From contig NZ_JAGHKO010000001.1 in assembly GCF_017742245.1 (NCBI RefSeq), forward strand, positions 1,827,061 to 1,891,060: a stretch of 64,000 bases of DNA. The letters are read 5' to 3'. The translations under genes and the position numbers were made by a program. Positions 40,549 to 49,297 of this stretch are shown here, piece by piece (position 1 is the stretch's first letter; each line of letters opens with the position of its first letter). The stretch comes from Niastella soli (GTDB taxonomy: Bacteria; Bacteroidota; Bacteroidia; Chitinophagales; Chitinophagaceae). Below the pieces are notes generated by a model. The model ran no database searches. It was given only the letters and a program-made list of their open reading frames with translations, and was not told the origin of the DNA.

Positions 40549-41520
40549 ATGAATAACAACCCTAAGGTCTCCATTATAATTCCCGCTTATAATGCATCGG
40601 GAGTTATTGCAGAAGCAATACAATCCGTACAGGCACAAACCTGGCAAACCTGGGAACTTATCATTATTAACGATGGTTCAACCGACAATACAGATGATGT
40701 TGTGAATCAATATCTGAATGATCCCAGGATAATTTACTTCAAACAGGAGAACAAAGGTTGTTCTGCAGCAAAAAATACAGGTTTGGCATTAGCCAGTGGG
40801 CAGTTTATACAATACCTCGATGCTGATGATTTCCTTAGCCCTGATAAAATTAACGAACAGGTTAGCGTGTTGAATAATGACCCATGGGCAGTGGCTGTTT
40901 GTAGAACAAAAACATTTGTGAACACGATAAGTGAGCCGAATCTACCGGAAATTGATACGAATTTCCTGCACGATTCTAATAAGCCGCTGGAATTTGTATT
41001 AAACCTGTACGGCTTGAATGGGAAAGAGGGAATGATACAGCCCAATGCGTTTTTAATTTCAAGCGAGTTAGCCAGGGAAGCTGGTATCTGGGACACTGCA
41101 CTTTCGCCATCACCCGATGAAGATGGAGAATATTTTTGCCGGGTAATGTTAAAGTCAAAATCCATATATTTTACCCCGAACGGAATTAATTATTATCGCA
41201 AAAACGCTTTCTCTGCCAGCCTTTCAAAACAAACCAGTCACCTGCATGCAAAGGGTGCTTTGCGTTCACTTGAAAAGAAAGCGGAACATTTATGGCAGGA
41301 AGAAAATTCTGAAAGAGTGGCTCAGGTTATAGCAAAACAATACGCAGGCTTTATTTACTTGTATCACAAATTATTCCCCGATTTAACAAACCAGGCTGAA
41401 TTTGAAATAAGTCAATTGAGATTAAAGAGAATTCCTTTAGTCGGTGGGAAAAATTTTCAACGCATGGCTAAATTAATCGGGTTTAAAAATGCATTAATAT
41501 TGAAAAAACTGGTTGGTTAA
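40549..41520 (+). CDS. Family 2 glycosyltransferase
   Basis: A 323-aa GT2 enzyme: VSIIIPAYNASGVIAEAIQSV, INDGSTDNTDDV, YLDADDFLSPDK, and a long acceptor-side C-terminal half. It follows a 243-bp gap and may have its own promoter, although none is evident. It is followed by a 94-bp gap before the acyltransferase gene. Confidence 0.87.
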   Translation: MNNNPKVSIIIPAYNASGVIAEAIQSVQAQTWQTWELIIINDGSTDNTDDVVNQYLNDPRIIYFKQENKGCSAAKNTGLALASGQFIQYLDADDFLSPDKINEQVSVLNNDPWAVAVCRTKTFVNTISEPNLPEIDTNFLHDSNKPLEFVLNLYGLNGKEGMIQPNAFLISSELAREAGIWDTALSPSPDEDGEYFCRVMLKSKSIYFTPNGINYYRKNAFSASLSKQTSHLHAKGALRSLEKKAEHLWQEENSERVAQVIAKQYAGFIYLYHKLFPDLTNQAEFEISQLRLKRIPLVGGKNFQRMAKLIGFKNALILKKLVG

Positions 41521-41614
41521 TTGATATTTGATAATATTTTTCGAAGCGATTATAATATTAAAGCGCATATCAACAAACCGGCCTGATTTTTTCAATAACA
41601 GTTGAAAACCTGCT

Positions 41615-42289
41615 ATGGGCATGTATGCTAGGGGAATGCGTTATATTGGACGCTTTGGAGCCTTAGATAGTTTTCGAAAAATAATTTACCTGTTGCTGAG
41701 GTTTCCAAATTCTATCTTACAATTTTTTAGGAGTGTTCGTTTTTACTTTTATACCCGTTGTTGGGTACAACATATCCGGGGTAAAATTTTTATTCAAGGT
41801 TTAGGCAATGATATTGTTATAGGGAAAGATGCCACTTTATACCCCGGAATAACTTTGGAAATTGACCAGCGAGCGAAATTACACATCGGAGATCACTTTA
41901 CTTTATCGTATGGAGCCTTAGTGGCTTGTAATAAATGCATTTTAATTGGAGATTATGTAATGATTGGTGAATATACCAGCATCCGGGATACAACTCATTC
42001 CTATGACAATACTTCTTTTCCTTATTGTTACCAACCCGATCAGCAGGACAATATAACGATTGGTAATAATGTTTGGATTGGACGTGGTTGTGTTATATTA
42101 CCTGGAACCATAATTGAGGACGGCGTTATTATTGGAGCTAATTCCGTTGTTAAAGGGCATCTACAGGCGTATGGCTTGTTTGCAGGTTCCCCTGCCAGGT
42201 TTCTAAAAATGGTTAGGGAGCCGGCTGAACTGATACAGGCACTGCAATTACAGGCCGGCAAATTAAATAAACCCTTGAGCGCTGAATAA
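41615..42289 (+). CDS. Hexapeptide-repeat acetyltransferase (WcaF-like)
   Basis: A 224-aa beta-helix acyltransferase: HIGDHFTLSYGALVACNKCILIGDYVMIGEYTSIRDTTHSYD (read in shorter units), then TIGNNVWIGRGCVILPGTIIEDGVIIGANSVV. The DTTHSYD His is the likely catalytic residue. The N-terminal 60 residues form a basic, partly hydrophobic helix, not typical of the core fold. It probably O-acetylates the polymer repeat. Confidence 0.84.
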   Translation: MGMYARGMRYIGRFGALDSFRKIIYLLLRFPNSILQFFRSVRFYFYTRCWVQHIRGKIFIQGLGNDIVIGKDATLYPGITLEIDQRAKLHIGDHFTLSYGALVACNKCILIGDYVMIGEYTSIRDTTHSYDNTSFPYCYQPDQQDNITIGNNVWIGRGCVILPGTIIEDGVIIGANSVVKGHLQAYGLFAGSPARFLKMVREPAELIQALQLQAGKLNKPLSAE

Positions 42290-42444
42290 TAAATTTCTTG
42301 ATTTGCGGATTCCCAAGGTTTGAAACGATAAATGAGATTTGGCAAACCAAAGAACCATTACAAAAAAACTTACCCAATACAAAGCCAAAATATAAACCGA
42401 TGGTGAAAGCCAGCGTGTGGTCTATTTAAAAATTGATTTAAGGA

Positions 42445-43491
42445 ATGAAGATTCTTTTGCTTGGAGCATTTGGAAACGGGGCATTGGAAAATTACTATGT
42501 GCAGGGCCTACTAGCTAAAAACGCTGATATAGAAACCTTTGACATCACAAGGGATTATTATGGAGCCTTAGAGCGCTCTATTGTAAATAAGGTAATTAAT
42601 AAGATAAAGCCAGCGGTTTATTTCAAACCCATTAACAGGGATTTATTGCAATATATAAGCGGAAAAAAATACGACGCGATAATTGTTTTTAAAGGTTACA
42701 CGATATTCCCTGATACATTAAAGCAACTAAAGCAATTTACCAAACTCCTTTGTTGTTACAATCCTGATCACCCATTTCGTTTTTTTTCCGAAGGTAGTGG
42801 CAATGATAATGTAAAGGATAGCATTGACTTGTACGATTTCTATCTAACATATGCCGAAAATATCACAAGGGATATAAAGCAATTGTATAAAACAGACTGT
42901 TATACAATACCATTCGGTTATGATGATACCAATTCTGATAATATTTCTTTCCCGCCTTTTTCAGCCAATGAGGCTGCAGGAAAATGGGTGTTTATAGGAA
43001 GTTATGATAGCGAAAGGGCCGCTTTTTTAAACGACCTAAATGAACAGCATATCATTATCTATGGTGATGCCAAGTGGAAAACTCGCAATCAACTCAGTAA
43101 GATTATTCAATCAAGTTATGCGGGCCGTTCATTATATGCTGAAGATTATAAAGCGGCTATTCACAACAGCATGGGTGTATTTAATTGGCTTCGTAAGCAA
43201 AATATTGAAGAAGGATCTCATAACATGCGAACTTTTGAAGTGCCAGGTTATGGGGGGGTATTGATCGCCAATAGAACAGAAGAACAATTAAACTTTTTTG
43301 AAGAAAATAAGGAAGCCATTTACTTTGATTGTATAGAAGAACTAAAAGACAAATTGGTTTACCTGAAGACCCACAATGAAGAAGTAGAAAAAATAAAAGT
43401 GGCAGCTTGGAAACGTTGCCGAAGATCTAATTACAGTTACCTCCACCGCAGTGCCTTGTTATATAATATTCTCACTAGGTATTTGAGGTAG
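42445..43491 (+). CDS. CgeB-like family 1-type glycosyltransferase
   Basis: A 348-aa protein with MKILLLGAFGNGALENYYV at the start and, near the C-terminus, NMRTFEVPGYGGVLIANRTEEQLNFFEENKEAI, the hallmark of the Glyco_trans_1_2/CgeB group. GT-B fold; sugar unknown. The FRFFSEGSGNDN segment lies mid-domain. It follows a 155-bp spacer that shows nothing I recognise. Confidence 0.8.
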   Translation: MKILLLGAFGNGALENYYVQGLLAKNADIETFDITRDYYGALERSIVNKVINKIKPAVYFKPINRDLLQYISGKKYDAIIVFKGYTIFPDTLKQLKQFTKLLCCYNPDHPFRFFSEGSGNDNVKDSIDLYDFYLTYAENITRDIKQLYKTDCYTIPFGYDDTNSDNISFPPFSANEAAGKWVFIGSYDSERAAFLNDLNEQHIIIYGDAKWKTRNQLSKIIQSSYAGRSLYAEDYKAAIHNSMGVFNWLRKQNIEEGSHNMRTFEVPGYGGVLIANRTEEQLNFFEENKEAIYFDCIEELKDKLVYLKTHNEEVEKIKVAAWKRCRRSNYSYLHRSALLYNILTRYLR

Positions 43492-43526
43492 GCCGAATTT
43501 TATTCACGTTCGTTGAACCCTTAATC

Positions 43527-44561
43527 ATGAAAATCTCAATTTGCATTCCACAATATAACCGGATAGCGTTCTTATTAAAGAACCTGGATATGATTTCCAG
43601 GCAAACCTATAAAGATATTGAAATAGTGGTGAGCGACGATTGTTCAATAGATGATACTGAAGAAAAAATCACCAGCTTACAAAAGCATTATCGGTATCCG
43701 CTTGTATACCATCGTCACAAAAAGAACATGGGATACGATCGAAACCTCAGGAGTTCTCTCGAATTGGCATCTGGCGAATATTGTTTTGTATTAGGTAATG
43801 ACGATTCGCTTTTTGATGAAAATGTAATTGAACGGCTAGTAACTTTTCTTGAAGAAAATAATTATCCCGACGTTGGCTTTTGCAATTATGCTGAAGATAA
43901 CAATCGCCAAATTGTTTATGCGCGAGCGCAGACAACTGCGGTACTTGGTTACGGCTACCTTCCAGCATTGAAACATGCAGGCTCATTTAGTTTTGTAGCA
44001 GGCCTCATTTATAAGCGCGAAACATTTAACAAACATAACACCGATAAATACGATGGTAGCATTTACACTCAAATGTATTTGAACTGCCTGATCGTTGCAA
44101 AAGGTGGACGTTTGTTTTCGATAAATGAAACCTTAGTTTTGAAAGATCTCGTTGTAGAAGACGTGCACAGGAATTCTTACCGCGATGTAATTGCTAAAAC
44201 ATGGAAAGATTTTAAATTGGTGGATGGCGGGTTGCCCTCCGTTATCAATGTGCTTATTGCTGCATTTAAAGATGCAGGTGTTGCATCACAAACTATCGAA
44301 TATAAAATATTTAAACGGATATATTCGATAACTTTCCCTCATTGGATATTGGAGTATAAAAATAATAAGGCATTGCCGGAAGCGGTGGGGTTGATAGGGG
44401 GATTATATCCTTATAGAAATAAAAACTTCAAACACTTAAACTGGATCAACCGGGCCCGCATCCTGTTCATTTACATAATGTCTTCCTGTGTAGGTATTCT
44501 GACACCCGTATTTATATTTAAGAAAATGAAAAGTGCTGTGTATAAATGGTTGAAGAAGTAA
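43527..44561 (+). CDS. Family 2 glycosyltransferase
   Basis: A 344-aa GT2 enzyme: ISICIPQYNRIAFLLKNLDMI, VSDDCSIDDTEEKI and LGNDDSLFDEN. The C-terminus carries a hydrophobic helix (ILFIYIMSSCVGILTPVFIF) that should anchor it in the membrane. Its end overlaps the next gene by 16 bp. Confidence 0.87.
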   Translation: MKISICIPQYNRIAFLLKNLDMISRQTYKDIEIVVSDDCSIDDTEEKITSLQKHYRYPLVYHRHKKNMGYDRNLRSSLELASGEYCFVLGNDDSLFDENVIERLVTFLEENNYPDVGFCNYAEDNNRQIVYARAQTTAVLGYGYLPALKHAGSFSFVAGLIYKRETFNKHNTDKYDGSIYTQMYLNCLIVAKGGRLFSINETLVLKDLVVEDVHRNSYRDVIAKTWKDFKLVDGGLPSVINVLIAAFKDAGVASQTIEYKIFKRIYSITFPHWILEYKNNKALPEAVGLIGGLYPYRNKNFKHLNWINRARILFIYIMSSCVGILTPVFIFKKMKSAVYKWLKK

Positions 44562-45676
44562 GGAATTATTGTATTGTTCATTTCTCACCGCTTGAAAAGT
44601 ATCCGCCGATCGTCAATTTTCTCCGGTACCTCGATGATCACATAGACAAAAAGACCATCATTCATGTATTAACATTACATCCAGGGAAAAATAGGGATCT
44701 CGTAGAGATCGGTAATATTCGCATTCATCGGTTGATTAGGTGGTCAGATGATCTTACCCGAAGTCAGCGTTTATTCTTATACTTTCAATTCAATTGCCTG
44801 AGCTTACGTTTTTTACTCAATCATAAGCCAATTGCTGTAATGTATTATGAAACATTATCGGCTGGCGGCCCTTGTATATATAAGTTGCTACGCCCAAACC
44901 GTTGCCGGTTGTTCATCCATTATCACGAATACATGAGCCCGAAAGAATACAAACAGGGAATGGTGATAAATCGCTGGTTGCATAACTTAGAGCGCCTGCT
45001 ATATGCAAGGGCAGAATGGATATCACATACCAATGAAACAAGAGAGCAATTGTTTACTAATGATATCGGGATTAAGAAGAAGCTCTCCACGTACACTTTG
45101 CCGAACTATCCATCAGGTAATTGGTACACAATTGCTTCAAAGGTTAATCGCAATAACCGTCCTGAAATAGGTTTTGTTTACGTAGGTGCATTAAGCATGC
45201 ATACCATGTTTACAAAAGAAATGGCATTGTTCATTTCAAATAATGTCGGTAAATGTTATTGGGATATATATTCGGATAACTGCGAAGCTGAAGTGATGTC
45301 GTTTTTAAAGGAGCTGGCTGCGCCCAACATTTCTTTTAAAGAATCAGTAAGCTATAATACACTTCCACAAATACTTCCGCGATATGACATCGGTGTAATA
45401 TTATATAAAGGAGATACACCTAATTATGCCTATAACGCGCCAAATAAATTTTTTGAATATTCGGCTGCCGGACTAACTGTATGGTTCCCTCCAGGAATGA
45501 AGGGGATGATGCCTTATGAGCAACAGGAAAAAAAGCCTTTTGTATTATGCGTGGAATTTGATAACCTAACACTGCCATCTGAAAGTGAGGCCCGACGGAT
45601 TGAACAACTTCCGGCCCAAATGTACCTTGCGGAAAATGTTTATAGTCGCCTATGGGAAAAAATTAATAAGAAATAG
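44546..45676 (+). CDS. Putative GT-B glycosyltransferase
   Basis: A 376-aa protein with a GT-B-like layout but weak motifs: HFSPLEKYPPIVNFLRYL at the start, FIHYHEYMSPKEYKQG between domains, and NAPNKFFEYSAAGLTVWFPPG at the donor site. The NKFFEYSAAG block is shared with GT4 enzymes. It overlaps the preceding gene and probably continues the same assembly line. Confidence 0.7.
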   Translation: MVEEVRNYCIVHFSPLEKYPPIVNFLRYLDDHIDKKTIIHVLTLHPGKNRDLVEIGNIRIHRLIRWSDDLTRSQRLFLYFQFNCLSLRFLLNHKPIAVMYYETLSAGGPCIYKLLRPNRCRLFIHYHEYMSPKEYKQGMVINRWLHNLERLLYARAEWISHTNETREQLFTNDIGIKKKLSTYTLPNYPSGNWYTIASKVNRNNRPEIGFVYVGALSMHTMFTKEMALFISNNVGKCYWDIYSDNCEAEVMSFLKELAAPNISFKESVSYNTLPQILPRYDIGVILYKGDTPNYAYNAPNKFFEYSAAGLTVWFPPGMKGMMPYEQQEKKPFVLCVEFDNLTLPSESEARRIEQLPAQMYLAENVYSRLWEKINKK

Positions 45677-45708
45677 CCTGTATCTAAATACTAAAAAGTG
45701 GAAAATAT

Positions 45709-46530
45709 ATGAAATTTTCTGAATTATTCCGGGTATTACCGCATTTTAAAGGAAAGACAAGACTGGGTCGGGTTTGTTTTACCCAAATCATAAAAAACGA
45801 TCAGAATATTGAAGTGGAAGGAAAATTTGGCTGCAGGTATATACTGCCAAATCTGAAAGAAAACCTGGCACTTGATATTTTTTTTGATGGTATATATGAA
45901 CCAGGTACAAATGAGTTCCTGGTGAAGACCATTCCACAAAATGCTACTGTATTGGATATCGGAGCAAATATTGGTTCTATTTGTATTCCATTGGCTAAAA
46001 GAAGAAGCGACCTTCGTTTTGTGTGTGTTGAAGCTTCACCTTTTGTATTCAAATACCTTCAGCAAAACGTCAATCTGAATGGCCTTGAAACTAGGGTCAC
46101 CTGCATAAATAAAGCACTCTCAAACGTTGACGATAAATTATTGCCTTTTTATAGTGATCCCGGCAATTTTGGAAAAGGTTCGTTGTCTCCGGTTTTTACA
46201 AATGATCCAGTAATGGTTCAAACCATTACAATAGATAAACTTATTAAGGATCAGAAAATAGATTCAATTGATTTTATAAAAGCCGATATTGAAGGGTATG
46301 AGTATTTTGCATTTGAAGGAGGGAAACAATTACTGCAAAAGGCAGATGCGCCGCCTGTATTTTTTGAGTTTGTAGACTGGGCTGAAAAATGTGCCAACCT
46401 GGCACCAGGATCTGCCCAGAAACTATTGACGACCTACGGCTTTGAACTGTTTATATGTGGAAAAAACAAAATGAGTAAATTAGCCACAGTAATGGATGCG
46501 AAAAGTGCGATGTTGTATGCCCGAAAATAA
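45709..46530 (+). CDS. FkbM-family methyltransferase
   Basis: A 273-aa protein with ATVLDIGANIGSICIPLAKR (SAM site), FVCVEASPFVFKYLQ, and SIDFIKADIEGYEYFAFEGG, the FkbM signature. Likely O-methylates a sugar. It overlaps the polymerase gene, whose best start is at 46517. This is the second FkbM gene in the locus, so at least two methyl groups may be present. Confidence 0.86.
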   Translation: MKFSELFRVLPHFKGKTRLGRVCFTQIIKNDQNIEVEGKFGCRYILPNLKENLALDIFFDGIYEPGTNEFLVKTIPQNATVLDIGANIGSICIPLAKRRSDLRFVCVEASPFVFKYLQQNVNLNGLETRVTCINKALSNVDDKLLPFYSDPGNFGKGSLSPVFTNDPVMVQTITIDKLIKDQKIDSIDFIKADIEGYEYFAFEGGKQLLQKADAPPVFFEFVDWAEKCANLAPGSAQKLLTTYGFELFICGKNKMSKLATVMDAKSAMLYARK

Positions 46531-48010
46531 GAATGGAACATACCAGATTACAATAACAGGCAGTAAACGATATTCTCTGCTGTTAGGGAAATACATGTAC
46601 TCGCTCGGTGCAGGGATTGTCTTTTTATTTAGCTGTTTTACCAGCTATTATCGGGAATTGGCGTACATATTTACGATCGTTACAGTTCTAATGATCTTAA
46701 ACAGATTGGGTAAGGGGATCATTTTACGAGAATTGATAGCTCTGCATAGCCTATTTGTGTGTGTGTTTATGCCAACCTTGGGCTACACCATCTTTACAAA
46801 GGAGAATGGAATGGCAAAATTGTGGGTACGTTACATGCCGATTCCAGAAGAGCAATATTTTTCATTTGCGCTCCCTGCCATGGCACTTTTTGTAGGCGTG
46901 CTCTGTTGGCCAATCACATCAACCAATGCAAGTGATCACGGCGAAGGGATTAATGTTTTATTGGAAAAAGCAAGTAAGCAGCTTCTGACTATACCCAAGC
47001 TGGGTTTGTATTTGATGATCGTTGGGGCAATCTCACTTTTCTTATTGCCATACATGCCAGTTTTTTTACAGTTTGTGATTACATTGGTGTTTTGGAGTTC
47101 CTTTTCTGGCGTTTTATATATCTATTATAACAAGGAGTTTAAGTTTAAAAAACTGATCTTATTGGCCTTTGGGGCCTTTCTGCTAATGAACGCCTTAGGA
47201 AGTGGGATGTTTACCATTCTGGTGTACATGGGTATTACCATGTTCTCGTTTTTCTTTTTGGGTAATAAAATATCCTTTCTGAAAAAGTTGCTTGTTTTTA
47301 CATTGGTCTTTGTGGTCATCTTTACGCTCCAAGGTGTAAAAGGTTCTTACAGGAACGCAACCTGGATACAAGGCTACCAGGGAAATAAAGCTGTATTGTT
47401 TGTAGATTTGTTTGTTAAAAGATTGCAAAATACTTCGAGCTTTTTTGATGAAAGAAGCTTGTTCCCTATTTATTATAGAACAAATCAGGGATTTAATATT
47501 GCCTTGGTAATGCGTCGATTTCCTTCGGTAGAGCCACACGACAATGGTGTAAATCTGGGAAAGTCCTTTTTGTCGGCGTTTGTGCCCCGTTTGTTGTGGC
47601 CCGATAAGCCGGAGGCAGGTGGACAATTTAACATGAAACATTATACTGGTATAAACATTAATGGATGGTCAACCAATGTTGGTCCTTTAGGAGAAGCCTA
47701 TGGTAGTTTCGGCAACGTTGGTGGAATTGCCTTTATGTTTGTACTTGGCGCTTTTATTCGTTGGGCTTATGTACGAATATTCGTCATTTCAAGAAAGTTG
47801 CCATTAATGTTATTTTGGATACCTGTTATTTTTTATCAAATTACTTATTCGGCAGAGTCTGATACATTACAAATATTTAACTCTTTAGTCAAGTCGGCCT
47901 TTTTTGTTTGGATGTTGCTAAAAATATTTCCAAAGTTGTTTGCAAAAAGCAAAAAACTATCAGCATCAGCTTTGCCCAAAAACTTTCAGAATACCAATTT
48001 GCTAAATTGA
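46517..48010 (+). CDS. Wzy-like O-antigen/capsule polymerase
   Basis: A 497-aa protein with about eleven transmembrane helices and a large periplasmic loop (roughly residues 285-380, including YRTNQGFNIALVMRRFPSVEPHDNG and FVPRLLWPDKPE). That topology and the FLSAFVPRLLWPDKP motif are typical of Wzy/EpsG-like polymerases in Bacteroidota. It would join lipid-linked repeats in the periplasm, which sits oddly with an ABC exporter in the same locus. Start at ATG 46517 is preferred; ATG 46496 is possible. Confidence 0.78.
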   Translation: MPENKNGTYQITITGSKRYSLLLGKYMYSLGAGIVFLFSCFTSYYRELAYIFTIVTVLMILNRLGKGIILRELIALHSLFVCVFMPTLGYTIFTKENGMAKLWVRYMPIPEEQYFSFALPAMALFVGVLCWPITSTNASDHGEGINVLLEKASKQLLTIPKLGLYLMIVGAISLFLLPYMPVFLQFVITLVFWSSFSGVLYIYYNKEFKFKKLILLAFGAFLLMNALGSGMFTILVYMGITMFSFFFLGNKISFLKKLLVFTLVFVVIFTLQGVKGSYRNATWIQGYQGNKAVLFVDLFVKRLQNTSSFFDERSLFPIYYRTNQGFNIALVMRRFPSVEPHDNGVNLGKSFLSAFVPRLLWPDKPEAGGQFNMKHYTGININGWSTNVGPLGEAYGSFGNVGGIAFMFVLGAFIRWAYVRIFVISRKLPLMLFWIPVIFYQITYSAESDTLQIFNSLVKSAFFVWMLLKIFPKLFAKSKKLSASALPKNFQNTNLLN

Positions 48011-48054
48011 TTTGTTAATAATATGCTTTATTGTTACAATGTTAATATATCTGA

Positions 48055-49263
48055 ATGAGTGTCAATATAAATTCTTCTGCAAATAAGTTAATGCAAGCCA
48101 AGTTGGTGACAGCTGCAATGCCTTTTAAAGAGAAGGGAAAATTGCTCTTGGCAGACAACGTTTTAAGATTCCAGAATCTGGTCTTGCGTTCTTTTCATAA
48201 GATTCTCTATAAAAAAAATCGGGAAACCGTTCGCTCGATCTTAATATTTCGTACGGGCTCACTTGGCGATTCATTGTGTGCCATCCCTGCTATTCAGGCT
48301 ATAAAAAAGCAATATCCACTGGCTGATGTTGATATACTTACCAATACGGGCTATTCAAATCTGGCCGGTTTGCATCACTTATTGGAAAAAGATCTGTACC
48401 GGGAAATAATCAATTATTACGGATATTCCAAAAGGAAGCTTTTTCAATTACTCAGGCAAAAAAAATATGACCTGGTTATTCAATTACCGCAGGTAGATGC
48501 TACTTTCTCTACTTTACTACGAGACCTGGTAATTTTCAGAGCAGTTGCCCCAGCAGGGCTTGGGTGGCACAAAAGCCAAGTGAAATGGTTTCGCAAAACT
48601 CAGGCGCGGTTCCTGCAATTTCCTAATGAGGTGGAACGATTGTCGTTACTGCTACAGCGACACAATATTTTACCATTTACTGCAGAGACAATACTTACTC
48701 CTTTGGAGTGCGATTTGCTGCATGCAAAGGAAGTGCTGCAGCAACTTGGTGTCTCCTCTTTACATAACCTTATTGCTGTTGTAGTTGGTGCCAAACGTTC
48801 GCAAAACAGATGGCCAATAGCTTACTTCAAACAAGTTATTGACCATTTTTCTCGGGAATATACCATAATACTAATAGGAGGAAAGGAAGAAAATGAATTG
48901 GTGCAGCCATTAATAACTACAAAAAACGTCATTAATACCTGCGGTCAATTAACCCCTATCCAAAGTGCTGCGGCAATAAGTTTATGCAGCCTTTCTATAA
49001 GCAACGATACCGGGCCAATGCATTTATCTTATGCTGTTGGTACGCCGGTTATTGCATTATTCAGTAGTCGTGATTTGCCTGGAAAATGGTATCCCTCAGG
49101 AAAAAATCATGTTTTCAGAGCGACAAATATTGCCTGCGAGGCATGCTTTAGCGAAATATGTGATAACAATATTTGCATGCAGGCTATCCCTCCATCAGAG
49201 GTGATCAGTTGTGCCAAGCAATTGCTTAACAGCCGTCAACAGGCGCCTGTAAAAGCCAAATAA
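48055..49263 (+). CDS. Family 9 glycosyltransferase (heptosyltransferase-like)
   Basis: A 402-aa GT-B enzyme with ILIFRTGSLGDSLCAIPAIQAI and the donor-site block SNDTGPMHLSYAVGTPVIALF, both diagnostic of GT9. GT9 enzymes often transfer heptose or similar residues, usually in lipopolysaccharide cores. A Cys-rich ACEACFSEICDNNICMQ segment near the C-terminus is common in Bacteroidota members. It links the locus to a lipid-anchored glycan. Confidence 0.86.
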   Translation: MSVNINSSANKLMQAKLVTAAMPFKEKGKLLLADNVLRFQNLVLRSFHKILYKKNRETVRSILIFRTGSLGDSLCAIPAIQAIKKQYPLADVDILTNTGYSNLAGLHHLLEKDLYREIINYYGYSKRKLFQLLRQKKYDLVIQLPQVDATFSTLLRDLVIFRAVAPAGLGWHKSQVKWFRKTQARFLQFPNEVERLSLLLQRHNILPFTAETILTPLECDLLHAKEVLQQLGVSSLHNLIAVVVGAKRSQNRWPIAYFKQVIDHFSREYTIILIGGKEENELVQPLITTKNVINTCGQLTPIQSAAAISLCSLSISNDTGPMHLSYAVGTPVIALFSSRDLPGKWYPSGKNHVFRATNIACEACFSEICDNNICMQAIPPSEVISCAKQLLNSRQQAPVKAK

Positions 49264-49297
49264 ATCCTATTAAATATTTAAAAAACTCATACATTAT

